Shown: piece by piece, positions 16,201 through 24,155 of the stretch
Layout: each line of letters starts with the position of its first letter
Position numbering within the stretch: position 1 is the stretch's first letter
From: Pseudomonadota bacterium
Lineage (GTDB): Bacteria; Myxococcota_A; UBA9042
DNA length: 33,570 nucleotides
Assembly (NCBI GenBank): GCA_005777155.1
Contig: SXNM01000322.1
Location: 1-33,570, forward strand
Direction of reading: 5' to 3'
The notes under the pieces: model-generated
Seen by the model: only the letters and a program-made list of their open reading frames with translations
What the model was told of the DNA's origin: nothing
Database searches by the model: none
Position numbers and translations under genes: made by a program

Positions 16201-18856
16201 CCTTCATACCAATGGTGAACTGGACAGTCACCTTGCCGGAAACACCCGGGTCAACGCGAAGCACCTGCTCGTAGCAGCGCTGAATCGCCGACCTCTTGCG
16301 AGGCAGGATCTTGTCGACCTTCGCCCTGCCGTCTGGATCCGATCCGCCAGCCAGCCTGCCTTGGATCACTTGGGCGCGATCGTGGCGTTGCTGTGGCTCG
16401 CCGAGCTCGGCTCTCTCTCGTTGCCACCTGCCAACGACCAATCCGCCGTCGCGCTGCGCCTTCTCGACAGTGCCTCCTCGGCCCCCCGACGCCTCCCTCC
16501 GCGCCCCGCTCCCAGGCCCAGTTTCCTCGCCTGCTTTGCCGGCCTCGCCGAATTCACGATTGATGAACCCTGGTGCCTCATCGTCTCCGTCATCGCCAAA
16601 AATTTGGCGATGCAACCCATTCATGTCGGAACCTGGCAACACACTGAACTTGCTGTTTCTTTCCATCGCCGCCACTTCCGGTCGGGGAGGCTCTCTCGTG
16701 ATGTCTGGCCTGCGCTCTGCCAGCGGCGCCGCTGCCGGCGGCAGAGCGGGTGCGGCCTGGGCGAGGGGCTCGTTGCCGTCGTCCAGCTCCAGCCGCCCTG
16801 GCCGCACCGCCGCTTCAGCCTCGTCCTTTCGGGCGGCCGAATCGCTCTCGGCGTTCTTCGGCAGATCGGCGAGTGCCCCCTCATGCAGGCTCTTTCGGTC
16901 CATGTGAACGACGCGGCCCGACTTCGAGATCGACAGCACGTCCGAAAGGGCCGTCCGGTCAAGCTTGTAGCGGTCGTAGTCCTTTTCGGTCTCCAGGACC
17001 AAGAGCGCCGTCAGATCCGACAGGACGCGGTGGGTGGTCGAGAGTTTGAGCGCCTGGGCCTTGGCCACCGGCCGCGTGTCGGGGTCGCCGAACTCGCTGT
17101 CGTAGAGCAAGCGCCGAATGCGCGCTGCCACCCAGGCGCGCTGCAGCAGGGGACGCGCGGTCGGCGTCATCTTGAGCGAGATCTTCTTCTCCACGCCACC
17201 TTTGAGCTCGAGTTCGATGTTATCGTCGGCGACACCGCCCGCGTCGACCTCGGTATAGATCAGCGCGCTATCGCCCGCCTGCAGGCCCTCGAGGGTGCGC
17301 GGCCAGACCCACGCCGAGCCCGACACCGCGACCTGGATCGGCTTGAAGGTCTGCTGGGCGAGCGCGGCGAAGGCGGCGAAGGCGGCGTCCGCCCCAGTCG
17401 GGACAGCCGTGGCCGAAGGGGTGGCGGCAGCGGTGGCGGCGGCGATCTGCACGTGCACGCCGTCATTGGGCAATCCGGCGGTGGCCCGCGCGCGCAGGAC
17501 GTCGAGGTCGCGGGCGCCGTTGCTCTCGAGGGTGTCGAGGCGGGTCACGCCGGCGGCGCCGAGCGCGCGAGCGCTCGAACGCAAGGCGTCGATGGAACGC
17601 GGGCCGGCGGTGGCGATGCCGTTGCCGAAGAGCAAGACGCGCGCGTTCTTGGGACCCGCGCTGTCCGCCTCGCCCTCTGCCCCGCCTTTGGCGAGGAGCT
17701 TGGCGGCGGCCGCGAGGGCCCGGCTGTAGTCGGAGGCGCCGAGCGGGCCGCGCGCCTCGAGCGTCGCGCGCTGGGTCTTGCCCCACTCTCCCGGCGGGCC
17801 GTCGTGGATGTCGACGACCTCCTGATCGAACGCCATCACTACGACTTTGCTCGCCTTGTGCGATGCAAGAAACGCCATCAGGCCGTCGAGGTGGTCGAGG
17901 CGTCCCTTGAAGTCGAGCGCCGAAGACGCCGAGGTGTCGAGCATCACGACGACGCGGGCAAAGTCGGCCTCGCTGTCGCCCTTGGGCAGCTGCACGCGCG
18001 CCAGCACCAGCTCGCCATTGCTTAACGCTTCGTCGCGGCCGCGCACCGCGCTCGGGTGCACGACGACGTCGGCCTGTGGCGCGAAGTCGCGGCGGACGAG
18101 CTCAGCCTTCGCTACCTCCGGGCCATCGCCGGCATCGTCGCCGGCGTTGCCGCCTTTGTCGTTTGGACCGCCAACACCGAACGACTTGGCGCTCGCGCCC
18201 TTGAGGAGGTGGACCGCGACATGCAGGTCCGCGAGCTTGCCGAGGCCTCGCAACGGAAGCACATAGGGCTCATCAGCTGAGGGCAGCTCGCTCGAGAAGC
18301 TGAGGATCAGCTCCTTGACGCCGCTGGCCGGGATCGGAAAGACGCGGGCGCGAAAAGTGTTACCAGCGTCCACCTCGAGCAGCGCCGGATCCTGTTTGCG
18401 ATGCAGGAAGTCCTCGTAGATGCGGTTGGCCTGCTGCTTCTCGACAACCTCACCCTCGCGCCACTCCTCGCCGATCTTCATTGCGAAGCGGCTAACGCCG
18501 GCGCGCGGCGGCAGCGTGATCGAGAAGCGGCCCTCGCGCACGCGAGCCTCTGGGTTGTGAAAGCGCAGCTTCAGCTCTGTGAAGGCCAGCGGCCCGTCGA
18601 TGACTGCCCGCGCCGTCAGCGCCTTGAGCTGCAAGCCGGCGCCGTCGGAGCAGGTCAACGACAGCGGCGGCGCGATCGGCAGGATGTCCGGACGTTCGGC
18701 GGCTCCCTCAGTCGCGGGCTTGAAGTTGTCTTCGTTAAAGAAGACAGGGGCCTTGCCCGGCCACTTGAGCCTGCCACACCCGCTGAAAGAGACCGACAGG
18801 ACGCACGCAAGCGCGAACGTCAGCGCAACATGACGGCACAAAAGTCGATGGGTCAT
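15998..18856 (-). CDS. VIT and VWA domain lipoprotein, 5' reading frame of a frameshifted gene
   Basis: The ATG at 18856 starts a signal peptide with a lipobox-like FSGC (Cys27). A VIT (vault inter-alpha-trypsin) domain spans about residues 70-190, with 'REGRFSITLPPRAGVSRFAM', 'QANRIYEDFLHRKQDPALLE' and 'NTFRARVFPIPASG'. A VWA-like domain follows with MIDAS motif DTSAS (from residue 307), 'VVVMAFDQEVVDIHDG' and 'ARVLLFGNGIATAG'. A disordered linker leads to an AgmX/PglI C-terminal-like segment at about 16320-16203 ('RSAIQRCYEQVLRVDPG' and 'GKVTVQFTIG'), which breaks off halfway. Beyond about 16201 the residues are out-of-frame Arg/Gly/Ala sequence. The family is exported and thought to mediate adhesion or assembly; no specific role is known here. 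Confidence 0.7.
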   Translation of the reverse strand: MTHRLLCRHVALTFALACVLSVSFSGCGRLKWPGKAPVFFNEDNFKPATEGAAERPDILPIAPPLSLTCSDGAGLQLKALTARAVIDGPLAFTELKLRFHNPEARVREGRFSITLPPRAGVSRFAMKIGEEWREGEVVEKQQANRIYEDFLHRKQDPALLEVDAGNTFRARVFPIPASGVKELILSFSSELPSADEPYVLPLRGLGKLADLHVAVHLLKGASAKSFGVGGPNDKGGNAGDDAGDGPEVAKAELVRRDFAPQADVVVHPSAVRGRDEALSNGELVLARVQLPKGDSEADFARVVVMLDTSASSALDFKGRLDHLDGLMAFLASHKASKVVVMAFDQEVVDIHDGPPGEWGKTQRATLEARGPLGASDYSRALAAAAKLLAKGGAEGEADSAGPKNARVLLFGNGIATAGPRSIDALRSSARALGAAGVTRLDTLESNGARDLDVLRARATAGLPNDGVHVQIAAATAAATPSATAVPTGADAAFAAFAALAQQTFKPIQVAVSGSAWVWPRTLEGLQAGDSALIYTEVDAGGVADDNIELELKGGVEKKISLKMTPTARPLLQRAWVAARIRRLLYDSEFGDPDTRPVAKAQALKLSTTHRVLSDLTALLVLETEKDYDRYKLDRTALSDVLSISKSGRVVHMDRKSLHEGALADLPKNAESDSAARKDEAEAAVRPGRLELDDGNEPLAQAAPALPPAAAPLAERRPDITREPPRPEVAAMERNSKFSVLPGSDMNGLHRQIFGDDGDDEAPGFINREFGEAGKAGEETGPGSGARREASGGRGGTVEKAQRDGGLVVGRWQRERAELGEPQQRHDRAQVIQGRLAGGSDPDGRAKVDKILPRKRSAIQRCYEQVLRVDPGVSGKVTVQFTIGMKGVRCARTRPQALGCPAGRAWASASGARTTMGRGCGRSSARGGGAPTPGGRAREDRSARTAQARAQRA

Positions 18857-18985
18857 CGTGGCTCCGTGCCGGACACCGCCGGCAAGTGGCCGTCGATGCA
18901 TCTGGGGCGACGCTAATCACTGCGAGGAGCCTCACCGCAAGGTAAAGCGCCAGCGTCGTGGGACCAGGTGTCAAACGCCACCAGA

Positions 18986-19023
18986 AATTGACCCACCCTT
19001 TGCCAGTAAGATTGACCCACCCC
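18986..19023. repeat. Two direct copies of ATTGACCCACCC, possible insertion-sequence end
   Basis: Copies lie at 18987-18998 and 19011-19022, 24 bases apart, preceded by TGTCAAACGCCACCAGAA. Multiple short terminal repeats of this GGGTGGGTCAAT type are characteristic of IS21-family ends. No istA or istB gene remains nearby. The repeat is certain; the IS21 origin is an inference from memory of the family. Confidence 0.4.
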
Positions 19024-19376
19024 GCGCGATGCATGAGCGCGGCGAGTGCGAGCATGCGGGGCCGCCCAACGCCAACGCGGCGCCCTCGGTCCTGGCGCGT
19101 ACGCGAGAGGTCGCGGTCGGTCTCTCAAGGCTCTGCGAGTCGGGAGGCATGAAAGCTGTGGGGGTACTTCAAGTGCCTGCTAGGCTCGGTTGTGTGGATC
19201 TGTGCGTGGGGCGCTTGTTTTCGGCGTACTTGTGGGTCCGGATGGGCCGGCTTGATCGGGAGCCGGTTGTTGACTCGTGGCCGACCGGCTGACAGGGTCG
19301 AGCGGGTCTCATGATGGGGTGATGGGGTGCGCAGATGTGGGGCAATGCAACCCACACCCGCCCCGGGGAGACCTCA
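19024..19376. other. Non-coding stretch before the secreted-protein pseudogene
   Basis: About 350 bases without a credible gene, somewhat lower in GC than the neighbouring genes. A GGGGAG sequence just before 19377 is the ribosome site of the following pseudogene. No promoter could be assigned with confidence. Confidence 0.45.
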
Positions 19377-20243
19377 ATGAGCCTTGTTCGCATTTTCCTG
19401 ACGACTGCGATCTCAGCCCTCGCCCTGGCGCTGCCCGTCGCCCATGCGCAAACGGCAGCCGCTCCTCCGCCGATTGATGCCAAGAACTAGCCACGGGCTG
19501 ACCGATGGATCGACGGGCATAAGCAGAAACTGGACCAGCTGGAGGCGTTTATTGCGCTGACGGACCCGGCCAAAATCCTCGCGGGCCAAGTTGGCAGCAT
19601 CGTTGATCTGCTTGGTGACATACGCAACCCACACCCCAACATTGATTTTCGCGCGCATCCAGACTTTGCCGCTTGCGACGCTCGGCTTGCCGCCGCACGG
19701 AAGGAGCTCGCCCGGCGCGGGCTGTAAGTCGGCCAGTGGCGCGAGTGGAACTTCGACGGCCAGACCGTCGGGGAAGAGGAAGCCAAGTTTCTGTTGTCTG
19801 TGGAGGACAAAGTCAACGGTTTGCGTGGCTCCAACAGCGTCAGCCCCGAGGGCGATGCGAAGAACGCCAAGCTGCAGGAGATTCTGAATCGCTCAGAATT
19901 TGCGAGCAACCCAGTGCTGAAAGCGTACAAGGACGGGATCGGACAGCATATCGCTTTCGGAATCGTCTATCGCAACGGCCTGGTGCGCGCGAAGGCGATT
20001 GGCAATAGCTTCCGCAGCCTCAAGACAGACGTAGACAAGAACTGGGGCGGTTGCAAGGGCGAGTGCGTCAAGCGAGTCCACGCCGAAGCCACGAAGATCG
20101 TGGGGTGGATCGACCAAGTCAAAGGCGCCGGACTGGACCTCAAGGCGCACAAGGTCAAGCTGGACGAGCGCGAGCCGTTGTCTGAAGAGTGGGATTTGGA
20201 GAAGGTGCGCAGCGAGGCGGTCAAGCTCAGCAAGAAGAAGTAG
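19377..20243 (+). pseudogene. Secreted protein of unknown family with in-frame stop codons
   Basis: The ATG at 19377, preceded by GGGGAG, starts a perfect signal peptide ('LTTAISALALALPVAHAQTA'). The frame meets TAG after 37 codons (19488), later TAA near 19725, and ends at TAG 20241-20243. Between the stops the sequence keeps a protein-like character: 'QLEAFIALTDPAKILAGQVG', 'DFRAHPDFAACDARLAAARK' and 'VEDKVNGLRGSNSVSPEGDA'. The last 150 residues are Lys-rich and helical with two close Cys (GGCKGECVKR). AT-richer codons than in the neighbours suggest import. A fragment from TTG 19794 could be translated alone. I do not recognise the family. Confidence 0.6.
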
Positions 20244-20395
20244 CACACGATCTTTGCCGATGGTGTCTGGCATACGTTCGCCGGCAGCGTCGTCCCGAGC
20301 TTCCAGCACTTCAAGGCGCTTACGCGGCAAGAGGTCGCGGAGTTGAGCTGCGCGGTGCGCCGCCGTGTCCTGCTCCACGTCGGCCGGCTTGGGTG
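20244..20395 (+). mobile_element. Fragment resembling an IS91-type (Y2) transposase
   Basis: Directly after the TAG at 20243 the same frame reads 'HTIFADGVWHTFAG', 'FQHFKALTRQEVAELSCAVR' and 'RRVLLHVGRLG', then stops. A 'DGVW...L...EVA....RRRVL..L.RRG' pattern is familiar from the middle of IS91-like transposases of Proteobacteria and Myxococcota. Catalytic residues are absent. A short relic; the assignment is by motif only. Confidence 0.4.
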
Positions 20396-20474
20396 ATGCG
20401 GGCGGTTGTCGAAGACCTGACCGCGGGGCCACGAAGGTCCGAGCGGAAATCAGCTACTTGGCTCTTGATCGCGC

Positions 20475-20529
20475 GATATCGGAGCGATATCGGAGCGATA
20501 TCGGAGCGATATCGGAGCGATATCGGAGC
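20475..20529. repeat. Five perfect tandem copies of an 11-bp unit (GATATCGGAGC)
   Basis: Five identical head-to-tail copies, preceded by C and followed by G, so that each unit contains the 8-bp palindrome CGATATCG with a GAG spacer. The 11-base period is close to one DNA helical turn, so the palindromes face the same side of the helix. It lies immediately 5' of an IS630-like fragment (ATG 20536). Non-coding: 11 is not a multiple of three. Confidence 0.9.
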
Positions 20530-20535
20530 GGTCAC

Positions 20536-20826
20536 ATGCGCTTACAGGAGGCAGTGAAGTCAAAGGCGCAATCCGAGGCCTTGCGACGACGGGCGGCAGA
20601 AGCCTACGAGGATGCTGAAGGCCCGCTTGAGGAAGTGGCCGCGCGGTTCTGCATCGGCGCCGCTACGCTGACGCGCTGGAACAAGGTCTGGCGTGGACCC
20701 GGGGGCTTCGCGACCGCGCATGACCGCTGTGGTCGGGTGCCGACGACAGCGGCAGAGGGCAACGTTGCGCTGCTGAAGCGGAAACCCGAAGAGCGTAGCG
20801 TCCGCACCTGCGACGAACTGGCTCAG
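20536..20826 (+). mobile_element. N-terminal fragment of an IS630-like transposase
   Basis: The ATG at 20536 begins a helix-turn-helix domain: 'RRRAAEAYEDAEGPLEEVAA' then 'RFCIGAATLTRWNKVWRGPG' and 'LLKRKPEERSVRTCDELAQ'. This is the DNA-binding N-terminus (Tc1/mariner-like) of IS630-family transposases; the DDE catalytic domain is missing. The similarity ends at about 20826, where an oppositely oriented transposase fragment begins. The downstream continuation of the frame is antisense to that fragment and not real. Confidence 0.65.
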
Positions 20827-21186
20827 GCGGGCGCGGTACTGCGAGAACGCCGAGTGGTCGAACAGCCTCACGGTCAGGTTCATGTCGAGAAACCAGCGAG
20901 ACATCAGGTGGTATCCCAGCTGCCCGCAGAACGGTCGCTCACTCCGCATCGAGAACAGCGCCATCGGGAGCGAGCCCGTGAACAGCCTCTCCGGCGGCCC
21001 CGAGGTGCAGACCATCAGCGCCTTCAAGGCGTCCAGCTCGCGAGCGAGCGAGCGCGGGCAAGCATCGACGGACGGGTTGAGCCAGCGGACGGGATGGTCC
21101 TTGGGCACAAGCTCCTCACTTGAGACCAGCGCGAGCAAAAAGCGCTCGGCTGGCCGGTGACCGCGCGTCGACAGGTCAACTGTCAA
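20824..21186 (-). mobile_element. N-terminal fragment of an IS1182/IS5-like transposase
   Basis: About 121 residues typical of the N-terminal domain of IS1182/IS5-group transposases: 'SSEELVPKDHPVRWLNPSVD', 'PPERLFTGSLPMALFSMRSE' and 'RWFLDMNLTVRLFDHSAFSQ' then YRARL. The DDE catalytic part is absent; beyond 20824 the frame runs antisense through the IS630 piece. The putative TTG start is at 21186. The family usually has KALLLMALYSVRSE here, so the copy is mutated. Confidence 0.7.
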
Positions 21187-21254
21187 GACTCTGAGATTCT
21201 ACGCGATCTCTAGATCTTCGCCGATCCTTGCGTGGAATTTTTCTCAGCGGCCCG

Positions 21255-21890
21255 CTACCGGCCCTGCCGCCGCGCCAGCACCGCGTGCGCCGCGTCTCGC
21301 ACCGATCGCCGTGGGTCGCCGCGCGCTGCCAGCAGCAAACGCCGCGCCGCCATGCCCGGAAGATGACGCAGACCACGCACCGCCGCCTCGGCCACGTCGG
21401 ACGAAGCGCTGCCTGAGGCTGCGCCGTGCCGTCCCGGCGCCGCGCCAGACCGATTGGGCTTCACCCAGCGCGTCGCTAGCCGGAGGGCCAAGGCCGCGTC
21501 GAGGCGGCTGCCGAGCACGACCGCGCCGTAGGCGGCATGCCAGCGCAGACGCGGGTGCAGCCGGGCGTCGGCGGCGAGCGCGGTGCATGCCCGCAGCGCC
21601 GCTGCATCGCCCAAGGTGTGGAGCGCAGCCACCGCCCGCAGCCGGATCGCGCCGTTGACCGCTCCGTCGCGGACGATGGCCGCGAGGTGGCGCGGCGCGT
21701 CCGGCCCGCCGAGGCGCCACAAGACCTCGGCGGCGACGGCGTCGTCGATTCCGCTCAGCGCGTAGGCCAGGTCGGCGCGCGGCGTGTGGCGGCCAGCCGT
21801 CGCTGCCCACAGGGGGGGCGGCGCCATCGCCACGATGAGCACGGCGGCGAGCACGATTCGGCCGAGATCCCATGGGGACGACCGCCTCAT
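21255..21890 (-). CDS. Exported HEAT-repeat protein
   Basis: 211 residues with a signal peptide (hydrophobic core about residues 11-30, ending in WAATA). The remainder is Ala/Leu/Arg-rich paired helices: 'IDDAVAAEVLWRLGGPDAPR', 'IRLRAVAALHTLGDAAALRA' and 'SVRDAAHAVLARRQG', typical of HEAT/PBS-lyase-like repeats that act as protein-binding scaffolds. The ATG overlaps the stop of the upstream protease gene (ATGA), so the two are probably translated together. No enzymatic motif; function unknown. Confidence 0.75.
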   Translation of the reverse strand: MRRSSPWDLGRIVLAAVLIVAMAPPPLWAATAGRHTPRADLAYALSGIDDAVAAEVLWRLGGPDAPRHLAAIVRDGAVNGAIRLRAVAALHTLGDAAALRACTALAADARLHPRLRWHAAYGAVVLGSRLDAALALRLATRWVKPNRSGAAPGRHGAASGSASSDVAEAAVRGLRHLPGMAARRLLLAARGDPRRSVRDAAHAVLARRQGR

Positions 21891-23329
21891 GCACCCCCCT
21901 TGTTACCGACTGGAACTGCGACGGGGTTGCTGCGCATGACCGTGCCCTGCTGGCCGGACAGCCCAGCGCCTCCGGAACCGCCGTCAAAGTGCATGAGGTT
22001 GTTGGTGGCGGGGTTCGGGGTGTCAGTGAGCGGATCCGCCAGCTTGGGCCCGAAGCCGCCGAAGTTGTTCTCGGTGGTGTGAAAGAGGCCGAGGTAGTGG
22101 CCGCCCTCGTGCGCCATCGTCAGGCCGACGTCATGGGCACCGCCGCCGCCGCCGCCACGCTCGGGCAGGTCGGAGATGGAGACCGCCACGATCGCCCGCG
22201 CCGCCCCCGGGACCAGCACCGGCCCTGGTATGCCACCGGAGACGCCGAGCACCGCACCCAGTGGACCGAAGGGGCTCGTGATCTCACGGACCATGGCGAA
22301 GCAGAGGCCGGCCGGGGCTGCAGCGGTGGCGGCGCCAAGGGCGGCGAAGTCGGCGTTGTTGGCAGACACCGCCTCGACGACCTCCCACCCGGGTTCGAGA
22401 TCGTAGTGCCGGACCGTGCCGAGTGCGATGCCGGCGGCGGCGTAGATCTCAGCGAGCCGCTGCAGCCAGCCGGCGACCTTGACGTCGACGCTCGCGGTCT
22501 GTGCCGTCAGGCCGTGCGCGCCGCTCCAGAACAGGTTGATGTCGAGCTCCGACGCGGCGGGCGGCGAGGCGGCGACCTGCCTGGCGAGCGAGAGCGCGAC
22601 CTTGCCCTTCCAAGACGCCTTCTTCGGTGGAGCAAAGGCGCTGGTCTGGGTCTGCGTCCAGGCGCGCGCCCGCGCCGTCCAGGTCCCCGGCTTCACGACG
22701 ACGCCCGGCGCGTTGGGCCCCAGGACCGCCGCCGCGCCCTGCTGCGGCGCTACGCGCACCTTGCAAGCCACGCAGATCTGGCCGCCGGTGACGGTGTCTT
22801 GTTCGATCCAACCGTCGTCGATCAACACCTCGCCGTCCGGATCGGTCAACGCCTCGAAGGTCAGGTAAACATGGGGCTCAGCCATGGCGTTGAGGGCGAA
22901 GGCGGCGGTGCCCTCTGGCACCTCGAAGGCGAAGGCGCCGGTCTTGCCCTTGCCGAAGGTCTCCTGGCTGGGGAGAGGCTGCACGCCGCCGGGACCGCCG
23001 AGGCCGCCGGCCGCGTCACTGCCAATTGCGCCGTCGATTGCGCCGTCGATTGCGCCGTCGATTGCGCCGTCGATTGCGCCGTCGATTGCGCCGTCGCCCG
23101 CGCCGTCGATTGCGCCGTCGATTGCAAGGTCGATTGCGCCGTCGCTCGCGCCACCGCTGACGTCGATCGCGCCGGCGCCGTCTGCCCCAGACGCGGCGCT
23201 GTCGCTGTCGACGGTCGCCCCGACCTTGGCGTCCGCGGGGTCAACCCCGCAGGCGCTGAGCACGACCAGCGCGCCGAGCGCGTAGGTCGTAGCCAAGTGC
23301 CCGCCGCCTCTCTGCTTCGCCCGCCGCAT
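21887..23329 (-). CDS. Secreted metzincin-like zinc metalloprotease, lipoprotein
   Basis: 480 residues. The ATG at 23329 has GGGAGG upstream and starts a signal peptide with lipobox LSAC. A spacer of about 70 residues, largely Asp-Gly-Ala-Ile repeats, separates the anchor from the folded part. The zinc site HEGGHYLGLFH (His407, His411, His417) is the extended HExxHxxGxxH of metzincins, with Glu408 catalytic. 'NNLMHFDG' at about residue 446 supplies the Met-turn Met446, as in pappalysin-like enzymes. The catalytic core is complete. It is probably surface- or periplasm-anchored; substrate unknown. It is co-transcribed with the following HEAT protein, which could dock substrate. Confidence 0.8.
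   Translation of the reverse strand: MRRAKQRGGGHLATTYALGALVVLSACGVDPADAKVGATVDSDSAASGADGAGAIDVSGGASDGAIDLAIDGAIDGAGDGAIDGAIDGAIDGAIDGAIDGAIGSDAAGGLGGPGGVQPLPSQETFGKGKTGAFAFEVPEGTAAFALNAMAEPHVYLTFEALTDPDGEVLIDDGWIEQDTVTGGQICVACKVRVAPQQGAAAVLGPNAPGVVVKPGTWTARARAWTQTQTSAFAPPKKASWKGKVALSLARQVAASPPAASELDINLFWSGAHGLTAQTASVDVKVAGWLQRLAEIYAAAGIALGTVRHYDLEPGWEVVEAVSANNADFAALGAATAAAPAGLCFAMVREITSPFGPLGAVLGVSGGIPGPVLVPGAARAIVAVSISDLPERGGGGGGAHDVGLTMAHEGGHYLGLFHTTENNFGGFGPKLADPLTDTPNPATNNLMHFDGGSGGAGLSGQQGTVMRSNPVAVPVGNKGGA
23026..23155. repeat. 12-bp minisatellite in the protease spacer
   Basis: About ten copies, some imperfect, of a 12-bp unit (plus strand GCGCCGTCGATT) encode Asp-Gly-Ala-Ile on the minus strand. 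Variants (CCCGCGCC, GCAAGGTC, GCTCGC) occur only towards the high-coordinate end. The unit is a multiple of three, so slippage changes spacer length without breaking the frame. Confidence 0.85.
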
Positions 23330-23456
23330 CGCACCTCCCAGGATGCCCTCCACGCCCCCGCATGCTGGTGGCGCGCGCCGACCGCACGCTAGCGGCTGCC
23401 TGCGGGCCCGTCACGGGGGCCTTCACGCATCGCCACCGCGGCCGCACAATGGGGCG

Positions 23457-23470
23457 GCGCCACGTGGCGC
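23457..23470. promoter_or_regulatory. 14-bp perfect palindrome just upstream of pssA
   Basis: GCGCCACGTGGCGC is fully self-complementary with a CACGTG centre, ends 12 bases before the pssA ATG and sits next to its AGGG ribosome site. It could be an operator in the divergent promoter region or an mRNA hairpin. Its function is inferred. Confidence 0.4.
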
Positions 23471-23482
23471 AGGGATGCAGCC

Positions 23483-24112
23483 ATGACCGAGCGTGCCCGT
23501 CACTTCTCGCTGTTGCGCGAGTTCACCGCCGCCGACTTGCTGACGCTCGGCAACGCCGCCGCCGGTATGGCCAGCATCCTCTCCTGCCTGGAGTATGCTG
23601 CCGACGGCGCGACCGCCACGCTTTGGTGGGCCGTCGGGCTGCTGCCGCTGTCGTTCCTGTTCGACGCGCTCGACGGCTGGGTGGCGCGCAAGACGGGTCA
23701 CGCCTCGCGGTTCGGCGCCGACCTCGACTCGCTGGCAGACATCGTCTCGTTCGGCGTCGCGCCCGCCGTTTTGGCATGGAGCTGCGGAATGCGGACCGGC
23801 CTCGACGCCGTGGTGCTGGTCTACTTCGTCTGCTGCGGCATCAGCCGCCTGGCGCGATTCAACGTCACGGCGGCCGCCCTCGCCGACGCCGCCACAGGCA
23901 AGGTCAAGTACTTCGAGGGCACGCCGATCCCCTCGTCGCTGGTGCTGGTGGCGGTGCTGGCGGCGGCCCTCGGGCAGGGTGCCATCGGCCCGCAGCTCTG
24001 GGGTGGCCGCCTCGACATCGCCGACGGGCTGGCGCTGCACCCGCTGGTGCTCGCCTTCGCGGTCAGCGGCAGCGCGATGATCTCGGGGACGTTGCGGGTG
24101 CCGAAGCCATAG
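23483..24112 (+). CDS. pssA: CDP-diacylglycerol--serine O-phosphatidyltransferase
   Basis: 209-residue integral membrane enzyme that makes phosphatidylserine, the precursor of phosphatidylethanolamine. The CDP-alcohol phosphotransferase signature is present: 'FDALDGWVARKTGHASRFGA' followed by 'DLDSLADIVSFG' supplies the D..DG..AR........G...D...D residues. Multiple hydrophobic helices and 'LLTLGNAAAGMASI' near the N-terminus fit the PssA subfamily rather than PgsA. The ATG at 23483 has AGGG upstream. It is divergent from the protease gene and convergent with dapB. No decarboxylase (psd) gene is nearby, although the two often pair. Confidence 0.85.
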   Translation: MTERARHFSLLREFTAADLLTLGNAAAGMASILSCLEYAADGATATLWWAVGLLPLSFLFDALDGWVARKTGHASRFGADLDSLADIVSFGVAPAVLAWSCGMRTGLDAVVLVYFVCCGISRLARFNVTAAALADAATGKVKYFEGTPIPSSLVLVAVLAAALGQGAIGPQLWGGRLDIADGLALHPLVLAFAVSGSAMISGTLRVPKP

Positions 24113-24129
24113 CGCTGGCGCCAAGCGCT
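24111..24129. terminator. Possible bidirectional hairpin between pssA and dapB
   Basis: AGCGCT (24111-24116) and AGCGCT (24124-24129) can pair around a seven-base loop within the 43-base gap between two convergent genes. There is no T-run, so intrinsic termination is uncertain. Confidence 0.3.
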
Positions 24130-24155
24130 CGACGACACACCCCTGCGACCGGCGC

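Noticed and set aside
19377-20395. Stop-codon reassignment
   Set aside because: TAG, TAA and TGA all end intact genes in this window; localised in-frame stops fit pseudogenisation better.
20475-20529. CRISPR-like array
   Set aside because: Units are 11 bp, head-to-tail with no spacers.
24111-24129. Strong intrinsic terminator
   Set aside because: Stem is only six pairs and no T-run follows, so listed only with low confidence.
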